DNA from: Candidatus Zixiibacteriota bacterium
GTDB lineage: Bacteria > Zixibacteria > MSB-5A5 > GN15 > JACZUZ01
Direction of reading: 5' to 3'
Assembly (NCBI GenBank): GCA_022572905.1
Contig: JACZUZ010000086.1
Span: 1-7,469 of the forward strand
Length of the DNA stretch: 7,469 bases
The notes beneath the pieces are model-generated. The model was not told the DNA's origin and did no database searches. It saw nothing but the letters and a program-made list of their open reading frames with translations. Made by a program: the position numbers and the translations under genes. Shown piece after piece: positions 1 to 6,355 of the stretch (the stretch's first letter is position 1; each line of letters opens with the position of its first letter).

Positions 1-741
1 GCGGGTGTCGTCGCCACGATCTCTTCTATTGAATCCTCGCGTATTGATTTCACTCCCGTCCGGCCCACATAAGATTAGGGATGTTTGGGCGTCAGGCACA
101 TCATTAAAGTCACCCATTAGTAACAAAGGAGTCGTATTATTTCCTTCAATAAGATTGTTAATGTATATGCGCAAAGTAACCGCCTCTGCGGAACGACGCA
201 TAAGAGCTATTCCAGCCGTTTGAGCGCGCTCTTCTTCATCGCGAGGAGTAAAACTACTCGAACCCGGCCTCGGATATGTTAATAACTTGGATTTGAGATG
301 TGCGGTGATCGTGTCAAATGTATGGCCGTTTTTGGTAACTCGAATTCTAAGCGCTCCGCGTCCCATTCTATCAACAGGCACGATATCACCCGAGCTTGAA
401 ACACGATTAATATCGAGAGCTGGTCCCGGGGGGAAATCCACTACTTCTTCTTCCTCATCAATTGGCATTTTTGACAAAAAAGCGACTCGAATACCCCGCC
501 GATCAGGCATCCCAGATATCGCCATACCCGGATATCCTCCCGCTAATTCGCGTTGCAAGTCCTTAAGGGAATCGTCTCCACCCACTTCCTGAAACGCAAT
601 TACATCGGGATTAAGCCTGAGTATCGTCTGAGCCAGTAAATCCAGCTTGTTTTGATACTTGCTAATCTTGCTTGCGCTCGCATCATCAGCGGGCTTGTAT
701 AAATTTTCGACATTCCATGTCATGAACTTGATTGCAGTCAT
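1..741 (-). CDS. EEP-superfamily (endonuclease/exonuclease/phosphatase) hydrolase, 3' end off window
   Basis: The minus strand is open from an ATG at 741 to the left edge, giving 247 N-terminal residues of a metal-dependent phosphodiesterase/phosphatase of the DNase I-like EEP fold. Visible family motifs, in order: TWNVENLY (residues 8-15, with the conserved Asn10), FQEV (50-53, metal-binding Glu52), RRGIRVAFLSK (81-91), TAHLKS (146-151) and LLLMGDFNDVPD (206-217, catalytic Asp211 and Asn213). The C-terminal Asp-His motif of the family must lie beyond the window. The start is supported by AAGGAG at 748-753, six bases before the ATG; an internal Met7 is less well placed. An acidic run (residues 95-99) follows the RVAFLSK motif. 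No signal peptide is seen, so a cytoplasmic location is likely. The superfamily acts on nucleic acids, phospholipids or phosphoesters, and the substrate cannot be told from this part. It is transcribed divergently from the carbamoyltransferase operon. Confidence 0.9.
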   Translation of the reverse strand, partial: MTAIKFMTWNVENLYKPADDASASKISKYQNKLDLLAQTILRLNPDVIAFQEVGGDDSLKDLQRELAGGYPGMAISGMPDRRGIRVAFLSKMPIDEEEEVVDFPPGPALDINRVSSSGDIVPVDRMGRGALRIRVTKNGHTFDTITAHLKSKLLTYPRPGSSSFTPRDEEERAQTAGIALMRRSAEAVTLRIYINNLIEGNNTTPLLLMGDFNDVPDAQTSLILCGPDGSEINTRGFNRRDRGDDTR

Positions 742-1037
742 TTGAAACTCCTTCTAATTAGATATTCAACCTAAGTCTCATTCTCTACTTTAATCCGGGC
801 AGCGCCAAATACAACCGGAGAAGTTCGAAATTGCTTCGGCTATGGGCGCCTGGCCCCTTTTCGCAGACAAAAAAATACGCCCTGCACCCGTCAAATCATG
901 TCAGTCAAATTTACTCCGCTGTAAACTCATCCGCAACCCTGCTGTGGAAAATACTTGAAATTTTCACAATGTCAGAAACTGTCACTTGGATGAACGCAAT
1001 GAACTTCTATATTTGAGCCGCATGGGGGCGAACAATT
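742..1037. other. Divergent intergenic region with promoters
   Basis: This 296-bp gap separates the leftward EEP gene from the rightward carbamoyltransferase gene, so it should hold both promoters. The EEP ribosome binding site is at 748-753. A plausible plus-strand promoter lies at 986-1013. For the EEP gene only a weak minus-strand candidate was found (TTGTAT, 16 nt, TAAAGT, upstream of the RBS). A 61-codon plus-strand frame at 831-1016 has no RBS or recognisable protein character and is not called. No RNA gene or convincing operator was seen. Confidence 0.6.
986..1013 (+). promoter_or_regulatory. Candidate sigma70-type promoter for the carbamoyltransferase operon
   Basis: TTGGAT (986-991) and TATATT (1008-1013) are separated by 16 nt. 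The -10 matches the consensus at 5 of 6 positions and the -35 at 3 of 6. Transcription would start near 1020, leaving a leader of under 20 nt before the ATG at 1038, with GGGGG at 1024-1028 as a modest ribosome binding site. The match is by eye only. Confidence 0.35.
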
Positions 1038-2873
1038 ATGAATTCAAAGAAAATCAAAATCATCGGTGTTTCGGCATTTTATCATGACTCAGCCGCCGCG
1101 CTGTTGATTGACGGCGAGATAATCGCCGCCGCCCAGGAAGAGCGATTCACCAGGATAAAAGGCGATTCCAGCTTCCCGCGTAATTCTGTCGAGTATTGCC
1201 TGACCGAAGCCGGGCTGAAAATCGGCGATATTGATCATTTAGTATTTTACGACAAACCAATTCTAAAATTCGAACGCCTGTTGGAGACTTATCTGGCAAT
1301 CGCTCCGTCGGGGTATCGTTCAATTGTCAGAGGAATGCCAATCTGGCTCAAGACCAAACTCTGGCTCGAAAGAATAATTACAAAGGAAACGGGTTTTGAA
1401 AAGAGCGTTCTCTTTGCGGAGCATCATGAAAGCCATTCTGCCAGCGCGTTCTATCCGTCACCATTCGAGAGCGCGGCTATTCTGACGGTCGATGGTGTCG
1501 GTGAATGGGCGACGACATGCATTGGGCGAGGGGTTGGCTCAGAAATAGAACTCACCCATCAGATCAATTTCCCCCACTCGCTGGGACTTCTCTACTCGGC
1601 CTTTACTTATTACCTGGGATTCAAAGTCAATTCGGGCGAATACAAATTGATGGGACTGGCGCCATACGGTAAATCAAGGTACGCGCAAAAAATCTTCGAC
1701 AATCTCATTGATTTGAAACCCGACGGATCATTCAGGCTCAATATGGAATATTTTGATTATCTCGGCGGCCTGACAATGACGAACAAGCGCTTTGACAAAT
1801 TATTTGATGGAGCGCCGCATAGACCTGAGACAGAATTGACTCAACGCGAAATGGACCTTGCGAGTTCAATTCAACAAGTCATAGAGGAGGCGCTTCTAAG
1901 ACTTGCTAAGACTGCCCGAAAAGAAACCGGAGAGAAAAACCTCTGCCTGGCCGGAGGCGTTGCTCTGAATTGCGTGGCCAACGGGAAAATTTTGAAGTCC
2001 GGTTTGTTCGAGAACATCTGGATTCAACCCGCTTCGGGCGACGCTGGCGGCGCTCTTGGCGCAGCGCTCGCAATATGGCATCGCTATCTGGGCAAAGAGC
2101 GCAAATTTGGGCAACGCGACAAAAAAGATTCGATGCGTGGGTCGCTTCTGGGGCCATCATTTAACGATGAAAAGATCGTTGCAACTTTAAAAGCTAAGGG
2201 GATCGAATTTGAAAGGTTAGACGCAAGCGAACTTACGCGAAAAGTCGCCGCGCATATAGCAGGTGGCGCCGTTGTCGGTTGGTTTCAGGGGCGCATGGAA
2301 TACGGCCCGCGCGCGCTGGGCGCCCGAAGCATACTTGGCGATCCCCGCAACTCCGCAATGCAGTCACGCATGAATTTGAAAATCAAATACCGCGAATCAT
2401 TCAGGCCGTTCGCGCCGGTTGTTAAAGAGGATGCCGTAGCGGACTGGTTTGATACAGATAGACCCAGCCCGTATATGCTACTGGTGGCGGATGTAGCCGA
2501 ATCCAAACTAAGCAAAGAACCAAACGACAGCGCCGCTGTGGGGTTTGATCTTCTAAAATCTATTCGCTCTGAAATTCCGGCTGTCACGCATGTTGACAAC
2601 AGCGCCAGATTGCAAACAACCACTCGCGCAACCAATGAGCTTTACTATGACCTGTTGAGCGAATTTGGAAAACTAACCGGATGTCCTGTCCTGATCAATA
2701 CGAGTTTCAATGTTCGCGGTGAGCCGATAGTATGCACCCCCGAGGACGCTCTGGAATGTTTTTTGAATACGGAAATCGATTTTCTGGCGATTGGTTCGTT
2801 CTTATGCGCGAAGACAGAGTCGCAACGCGGCGCCGCGCGCAAACCTACCGAGAGAGGACTGCCCCTTGACTAA
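1038..2873 (+). CDS. O-carbamoyltransferase, NodU/CmcH/TobZ family
   Basis: Full-length 611-residue carbamoyltransferase, the usual size for the family. Characterised relatives use carbamoyl phosphate and ATP to make carbamoyl adenylate in a Kae1-like ASKHA domain, then a C-terminal YrdC-like domain moves the carbamoyl group to a hydroxyl acceptor; in this class the Kae1-like part comes first. Visible landmarks: GVSAFYHDSAAALL (10-23), AAAQEERFTRIKG (30-42), the metal-binding HxxxH at His129/His133 followed by LTVDGVGEW (149-157), GEYKLMGLAPYG (200-211), LAGGVALNCVANGK (304-317), QPASGDAGGALGAA (330-343), then the C-terminal signatures GRMEYGPRALGARSILGDPR (418-437), YRESFRPFAPVV (451-462) and INTSFNVRGEPIV (553-565). 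No key motif is missing. The gene overlaps the SxtJ-family gene by 8 nt, so they form an operon. The acceptor is unknown: relatives act on antibiotics, saxitoxin intermediates, Nod factors and surface sugars, and nothing nearby decides between them. Confidence 0.95.
   Translation: MNSKKIKIIGVSAFYHDSAAALLIDGEIIAAAQEERFTRIKGDSSFPRNSVEYCLTEAGLKIGDIDHLVFYDKPILKFERLLETYLAIAPSGYRSIVRGMPIWLKTKLWLERIITKETGFEKSVLFAEHHESHSASAFYPSPFESAAILTVDGVGEWATTCIGRGVGSEIELTHQINFPHSLGLLYSAFTYYLGFKVNSGEYKLMGLAPYGKSRYAQKIFDNLIDLKPDGSFRLNMEYFDYLGGLTMTNKRFDKLFDGAPHRPETELTQREMDLASSIQQVIEEALLRLAKTARKETGEKNLCLAGGVALNCVANGKILKSGLFENIWIQPASGDAGGALGAALAIWHRYLGKERKFGQRDKKDSMRGSLLGPSFNDEKIVATLKAKGIEFERLDASELTRKVAAHIAGGAVVGWFQGRMEYGPRALGARSILGDPRNSAMQSRMNLKIKYRESFRPFAPVVKEDAVADWFDTDRPSPYMLLVADVAESKLSKEPNDSAAVGFDLLKSIRSEIPAVTHVDNSARLQTTTRATNELYYDLLSEFGKLTGCPVLINTSFNVRGEPIVCTPEDALECFLNTEIDFLAIGSFLCAKTESQRGAARKPTERGLPLD
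2851..2858 (+). promoter_or_regulatory. Ribosome binding site that fixes a TTG start
   Basis: AGAGAGGA lies in the last codons of the carbamoyltransferase gene, seven bases before the TTG at 2866. It is the best Shine-Dalgarno sequence near the start of the SxtJ-family gene and favours TTG over the in-frame ATG at 2791, which would need a 83-nt overlap and a 25-residue Arg-rich extension. Confidence 0.6.
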
Positions 2874-3276
2874 TTCATTACGCGTCCCGGCGCCGAGCCG
2901 CGCAGACCTGAGGAATTTCGGTATTGTCGCCTGCGCTATACTTATAGCTGTTTCAGCATATCAATTATATTCTGGGGCTACTGATACTGCTCTAATAGTG
3001 GCGACTTGCGGCTTGCTCTTCTTGCTGACAGGGCTTCTGGCTCCCGAAGCGTTGCGGCCGATTTATTACATCTGGATGACTTTGGGACTAATTCTCGGCT
3101 GGATAAACTTGCGAATTATTATGGGGCTGATATTGCTCTTGATTTTCACACCGGTGCGTTTAATCCAGCTTATTATCGGTCGCGATGTTCTCCACAGAAA
3201 ACTCGACTCAAACAAGGACAGCTATTTTGTCCGCCCCAAATCTCGCCCCCCGAATCATTTCGAACATATGTCATAG
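2866..3276 (+). CDS. SxtJ-family small membrane protein
   Basis: A 136-residue integral membrane protein read from a TTG at 2866, inside the last 8 nt of the carbamoyltransferase gene. Hydrophobic segments lie at about residues 18-36, 41-59 and 84-105, with a further apolar stretch at 66-80. The pattern is that of the SxtJ family, named after a saxitoxin-cluster protein: a Pro and Leu-Arg-Pro after the second helix (60-65), WMTLGLILGWINLRIIMG (70-87), TPVRLIQLIIGRD (95-107) and a C-terminal DSYF (118-121) near a basic tail. Such proteins are commonly encoded directly after carbamoyltransferases, which the 8-nt overlap matches and which suggests translational coupling. No reaction is known; tethering the carbamoyltransferase or its substrate to the membrane is inference. 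A longer product from the ATG at 2791 is possible but less likely. A small third gene often found after such pairs is not seen here. Confidence 0.82.
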   Translation: MTNSLRVPAPSRADLRNFGIVACAILIAVSAYQLYSGATDTALIVATCGLLFLLTGLLAPEALRPIYYIWMTLGLILGWINLRIIMGLILLLIFTPVRLIQLIIGRDVLHRKLDSNKDSYFVRPKSRPPNHFEHMS

Positions 3277-3302
3277 CCCTTGAAAGTTCTCGTTAGAATC
3301 TG

Positions 3303-3641
3303 TTAAAGTCTCTTGCTCATAATTACGCTACAATAATTTGTGACATCCGACTCGGCGTATTCGATGAATCGAAATCCGATTCTCTTATACCATTCTATCA
3401 AATGCATCGCAGGTTCGGCGGTATCCAGCGCAATCTCGCTGGCATTGTCCTTACGGGCTAGCTCCTCGGCTCTCTCAATCAATAAACTCCTTACACCCTG
3501 TCTCTGAGCGCTTTGATGCGTAGCGAGATAGCGGAGCCCCATATCCGCAAGAGATTTGTATGAGCGATGAAGAAACTCTGTCAATTCTTCGAGCGAATCA
3601 GAGTCGCCAAATACGCGGATTAGCGGCGCTTCAGGAGACAT
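3303..3641 (-). CDS. GNAT-family N-acetyltransferase, apparently internally deleted
   Basis: A 112-residue member of the GCN5-related N-acetyltransferase fold, which transfers acetyl from acetyl-CoA to an amine. The N-terminal part (residues 14-44, ending ADMGLRYLATHQS) and the C-terminal part (ALDTAEPAMHLIEWYKRIGF at 71-90, VTNY and SVIMSKRL at 100-112) look well conserved. The acetyl-CoA-binding region is reduced to RQGVRSLLIERAEELA (47-62). A normal GNAT of this kind is about 160-170 residues, with some 50-60 residues forming the central strands between THQS and the CoA loop. Here they are directly joined near residues 44-48 (about 3497-3512) with the frame kept. The product would lack the core of the sheet, so activity is doubtful and it may be a pseudogene. 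No good Shine-Dalgarno precedes the ATG. It converges on the SxtJ-family gene, 26 bp away, with no terminator seen between them. Substrate unknown. Confidence 0.75.
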   Translation of the reverse strand: MSPEAPLIRVFGDSDSLEELTEFLHRSYKSLADMGLRYLATHQSAQRQGVRSLLIERAEELARKDNASEIALDTAEPAMHLIEWYKRIGFRFIEYAESDVTNYCSVIMSKRL

Positions 3642-3668
3642 ATTTAACTTTTGCGATCATCCCGATGC

Positions 3669-3711
3669 AAAAGTAGCGGGACATTAGTAGTAATACTAAC
3701 ATCCCGCTACT
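3669..3711 (-). terminator. Hairpin terminator downstream of pilT
   Basis: Perfect 10-bp arms at 3672-3681 and 3702-3711 enclose a 20-nt loop that itself forms a 6-bp stem (3684-3689 with 3694-3699, loop GTAA) after two mismatches. On the minus strand the stem ends in TTTT (3672-3669). It lies 47 nt past the pilT stop codon and just before the GNAT gene, so it most likely ends the pilT transcript. The T tract is short; on the plus strand no T run follows. Confidence 0.7.
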
Positions 3712-3757
3712 ATGTAGAATAGCCCTCTTCGGAACAAGAGAGAATTTTTCCGGAAAA

Positions 3758-4921
3758 CTAACGCGGCATCACTGGCTGGCGCATACCTTCCATCTTAACC
3801 GGCCCGAGCGATTGCCCCGAAGTCTGGCCTATTGCGCCGGGGATCGCGCCAACTCCGACTCCGGCGGCTATGCCCAGAGTATCGCGAACAAGATTCGGAT
3901 TGTTCGAGTATGATACAGCGTTCTCGGGAGTGATTTGTCCGCTCTTGGCCAATTTGATGAGCGAATCCTCCAGAGTAATCATTCCATACTTCGCGCCGGT
4001 GGTGAGAATATTCTGCAACTGGGGTGTTTTGGAGTCGCGGATGGACGCGCGGACCGCGTCGGTGGCGATCATTATCTCATGCGCGGCCACTCTACCGCCG
4101 CCAATTTTTTGTACAAGCGTTTGTGATATTACTCCCTGAAGAGTTAGCGACAACTGAGTGCGAATCTGCGACTGCTGTTCGTGCGGGAAGGCGTCAATGA
4201 GCCGATCCACTGTTTGCATGGCCGAGGTGGTGTGTAGTGTTCCAAGAACAAGATGACCGGTTTCGGCCGCGGTTGTGGCCAGAGATATTGTTTCAAGATC
4301 GCGAAGCTCGCCTATTAAAATCACATCGGGGTCCTGGCGAAGCGCGCGTCGGAGAGCCGATTGAAAATCCTTGGTGTCTGCGCCAATTTCGCGCTGGTTG
4401 ACATAGCATTTCTTGTCGGCGTGGATAAACTCAATCGGATCTTCCATTGTTAAAATATGACCATCGATGGTACGGTTGACATGATCGACCATTGCGGCCA
4501 ACGTAGTGGATTTTCCGGAGCCGGTCGGCCCGGTAACCAGCACCAGTCCGCGCGGTTTTTCTGAAAGAGCCCTGCAGATGTCGGGCAGTCCGAGTTCATC
4601 GAGAGTGGGAATTTCTACAGGGATCTTTCGAATAACCATAGAGCAGGAACCACGCTGCTTCATGACATTCACCCGAAAACGCGCAAGTTTGGGAACGCTA
4701 TAGCCAAAGTCCAAATCGCCGCTTTTCGAAAACTCTTCCCAGCGTTCGGGAGAGACAACCTCTCTGGCAAGCTCCTCGCTTTTCTCGACTGTGATTCGAT
4801 CCAGTCCTTCTATGGGCTTTAATTCTCCGTCAATTCGATATCCTGGCGGAGAGCCGACTTTGATATGCAGATCAGAGGCTTCTTTTTCAATCATCTGATG
4901 AAGTAGCGTGTCCATATTCAT
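3758..4921 (-). CDS. pilT: Type IV pilus retraction ATPase PilT
   Basis: 387-residue PilT, the hexameric cytoplasmic ATPase at the base of type IV pili that depolymerises pilin, powering twitching motility and pilus-driven uptake. Seen in order: N-terminal PAS-like domain beginning MIEKEASDLHIKVGSPP (10-26); Walker A GPTGSGKS (131-138, Lys137); Asp box ILTMEDPIE (156-164); Walker B region DVILIGELRD (199-208, Glu205); His box TGHLVLGTLHTTSA (221-234); and a PilT-specific C-terminal motif AVRASIRDSKTPQ (289-301), comparable to the usual AIRNLIRE. These separate PilT from the assembly ATPase PilB. Well-known PilT proteins are about 340-370 residues; here a Gly/Ala/Pro/Gln-rich tail of about 45 residues follows the conserved NNP at 340-342. 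AGGAG (4933-4937) lies 11 nt before the ATG at 4921; a second ATG two codons later is also possible. No pilB, pilC or pilin gene adjoins it. A hairpin terminator follows at 3669-3711. Confidence 0.96.
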   Translation of the reverse strand: MNMDTLLHQMIEKEASDLHIKVGSPPGYRIDGELKPIEGLDRITVEKSEELAREVVSPERWEEFSKSGDLDFGYSVPKLARFRVNVMKQRGSCSMVIRKIPVEIPTLDELGLPDICRALSEKPRGLVLVTGPTGSGKSTTLAAMVDHVNRTIDGHILTMEDPIEFIHADKKCYVNQREIGADTKDFQSALRRALRQDPDVILIGELRDLETISLATTAAETGHLVLGTLHTTSAMQTVDRLIDAFPHEQQSQIRTQLSLTLQGVISQTLVQKIGGGRVAAHEIMIATDAVRASIRDSKTPQLQNILTTGAKYGMITLEDSLIKLAKSGQITPENAVSYSNNPNLVRDTLGIAAGVGVGAIPGAIGQTSGQSLGPVKMEGMRQPVMPR

Positions 4922-5304
4922 ATAAGTAAATTCTCCTGGTTTAGATGACGATTTTGTGTCGGGGAAAACCCTCCCTGATTGAATCGGAAGGATGTATAAA
5001 AAGCATTAATCGGGCGGGTATTGCGGTAGGAGACGCTCAGAAATCAAAGCTCTTATAAGGCGCTGTCCTGTAATATGTTATGTCGATCTCAGGGATCAAG
5101 CTCTCAACGCTTATATCAAGTCACATCAATTATGGTTGCTTTCACTTTTATCTCATTGGGCGTGAATAGGAACGCAAAAAAATTGCCACGAGCGCTTCTT
5201 GGAACGCGTTTTGCATTTAACCCCATGTCGCCCCTGATCCGCAATAAACTAGACGGATTAGCAACAGAATACCGCCCCTCGTTGCAAAATACTGCAACTC
5301 TCCA

Positions 5305-5325
5305 GACAGAGGACAGAGGACAGGG
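5305..5325. repeat. Short tandem repeat, 3 x 7 bp
   Basis: GACAGAG occurs twice in tandem, followed by GACAGGG. The array sits in the loop of the 7-bp inverted repeat 5295-5301/5330-5336, just upstream of the presumed promoter of the OmpA-like gene. It may be a regulator-binding or length-variable element, or chance. Confidence 0.6.
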
Positions 5326-5336
5326 TACAAGAGTTG

Positions 5337-5365
5337 TAAACAAATAGTATTGAATTCGCTACTAT
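5337..5365 (+). promoter_or_regulatory. Weak candidate promoter for the OmpA-like/lipoprotein operon
   Basis: TAAACA (5337-5342) and TACTAT (5360-5365) are 17 nt apart, each 4 of 6 to the sigma70 consensus. The spacing to the RBS GAGGA (5382-5386) and ATG (5393) is reasonable. Identified by eye. Confidence 0.25.
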
Positions 5366-5392
5366 AGCCATTATGAAAGTCGAGGACATAGG

Positions 5393-6355
5393 ATGAAAAA
5401 ACTAATTGTAACGGTTGTCGGATTGCTTTTGATGCCGCTAGCCATCGCGCTGCCGCAGGAAGTTGCAATTACGGAATTCCCTCTGGGAGTTGGAGGAAGC
5501 GTCGGAGTTGAACACTTCAAGCCATATTTCCCACAGCTTCGTGAGCTGGCGGAGACGCTTAACAACTCCCCGGGAACGCAAGTAGTGATTACTGGTAGCG
5601 CTGACGGGGTTAGCTACAGCAATGACAATGACGCAAAGAACAGCGGACTCGCTCTGGGCCGCGCGCACGCCTTGAGAAATATTTTAGTGGAGGAATTTGG
5701 CGTCGATATCACGCGCATTATTATTCAGTCATTTGACGTTGAGGCCGAGGGGGCCGAATTTCGCTCGGTAAGCGCACGAATAATTTGGGAGATCAGCGCG
5801 ATAGAAGCGCGTATTGACGCTTTAGAGAATCGCACGCCGAACGAACGAATAATAACGGAAACGATAGAGACTCCGGTAGCGCAAACTCCAAACGAACAGA
5901 TGGGTCTCGCTCTCGGAGCAGGACTAACAACCACGCCATTCGGAGGGATGCCTATTGTGAGCGTCGGGGTAACCTGGAAACGTCTAGTTGATCTTGAAGT
6001 TGTGGCTGGCCACACTTTTTGGGATAACACTTTTCTATTCGATAACGAGAGTCTCGATACAAAGCGACGCTTGATTGGAGCCCGGATTGTTGTATATCCG
6101 TTTACTGAAAAAAGGGTCGGCCTTCTGGCTGGTTGGATGCGTTCAGAGGAGATAGCGCAAAAATTCTTCGAATATGTCAAACTATCCGACGGACCTGTCC
6201 TGGGTGTCCGCGCCTATCCGCACAAATATTTCGCTTTGACGGTGACTTTCAATCCCGCGAAGCATCGTACGGGAGGAAAGGCGGAATCATTCACTAAAAA
6301 CAATCAGTTCATGATCTCCGCGATGGTGAGAATCCAGTTGGGAGGCCAGCGATGA
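5393..6355 (+). CDS. OmpA-like domain protein with C-terminal beta-barrel-like region
   Basis: A 320-residue secreted envelope protein. Residues 1-19 form a signal peptide (MKKL, hydrophobic core, MPLAIA). Residues about 38-131 resemble an OmpA-C/MotB peptidoglycan-binding domain: a helix with PQLRELAETL (47-56), strand VVITGSADG (64-72, Asp71 where OmpA has the Asp of its HTD motif), SGLALGRAHALRNILVEEFG (84-103, Arg90 where OmpA has its conserved Arg) and SVSARIIW (125-132). A short probable coiled coil (132-147) and a Thr/Glu/Pro linker holding two TPNE motifs lead to residues 169-316, with about eight alternating amphipathic strands, enough for a small outer-membrane barrel. This is the reverse of classical OmpA, where the barrel comes first. 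There is no C-terminal Phe. GAGGA lies 6 nt before the ATG. The stop overlaps the next start (ATGA), so the lipoprotein downstream is coupled. Likely role: linking outer membrane and peptidoglycan; this is inference. Confidence 0.75.
   Translation: MKKLIVTVVGLLLMPLAIALPQEVAITEFPLGVGGSVGVEHFKPYFPQLRELAETLNNSPGTQVVITGSADGVSYSNDNDAKNSGLALGRAHALRNILVEEFGVDITRIIIQSFDVEAEGAEFRSVSARIIWEISAIEARIDALENRTPNERIITETIETPVAQTPNEQMGLALGAGLTTTPFGGMPIVSVGVTWKRLVDLEVVAGHTFWDNTFLFDNESLDTKRRLIGARIVVYPFTEKRVGLLAGWMRSEEIAQKFFEYVKLSDGPVLGVRAYPHKYFALTVTFNPAKHRTGGKAESFTKNNQFMISAMVRIQLGGQR

Larger units (their letters stand above)
4922..5392. other. 471-bp divergent intergenic region, no credible gene
   Basis: This region lies between leftward pilT and the rightward OmpA-like gene and should carry both promoters. 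Overlapping open frames on both strands (for example 5075-5347 plus and 5116-5343 minus) lack ribosome binding sites and protein-like composition and are not called. Seen here: the pilT RBS (4933-4937); a minus-strand hairpin in the pilT leader (4970-4975 with 4986-4991, followed by GTTTTCC) that is too weak to call a terminator; a TTGCA/TGCAA inverted repeat (5282-5286, 5293-5297); a CAACTCT/AGAGTTG inverted repeat (5295-5301, 5330-5336); and a 7-bp tandem repeat at 5305-5325. No convincing pilT promoter was recognised. Confidence 0.55.

Noticed and set aside
5..592. Plus-strand frames at 5-223 and 287-592
   Set aside because: Both are antisense to the EEP-family gene, whose minus-strand frame is continuous and carries clear catalytic motifs.
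831..1016. 61-residue plus-strand frame upstream of the carbamoyltransferase gene
   Set aside because: No ribosome binding site or family resemblance; it covers the divergent promoter region.
5075..5347. Overlapping plus and minus frames in the pilT/OmpA-like intergenic region
   Set aside because: No RBS, no recognisable protein character, and the frame runs through short repeats.
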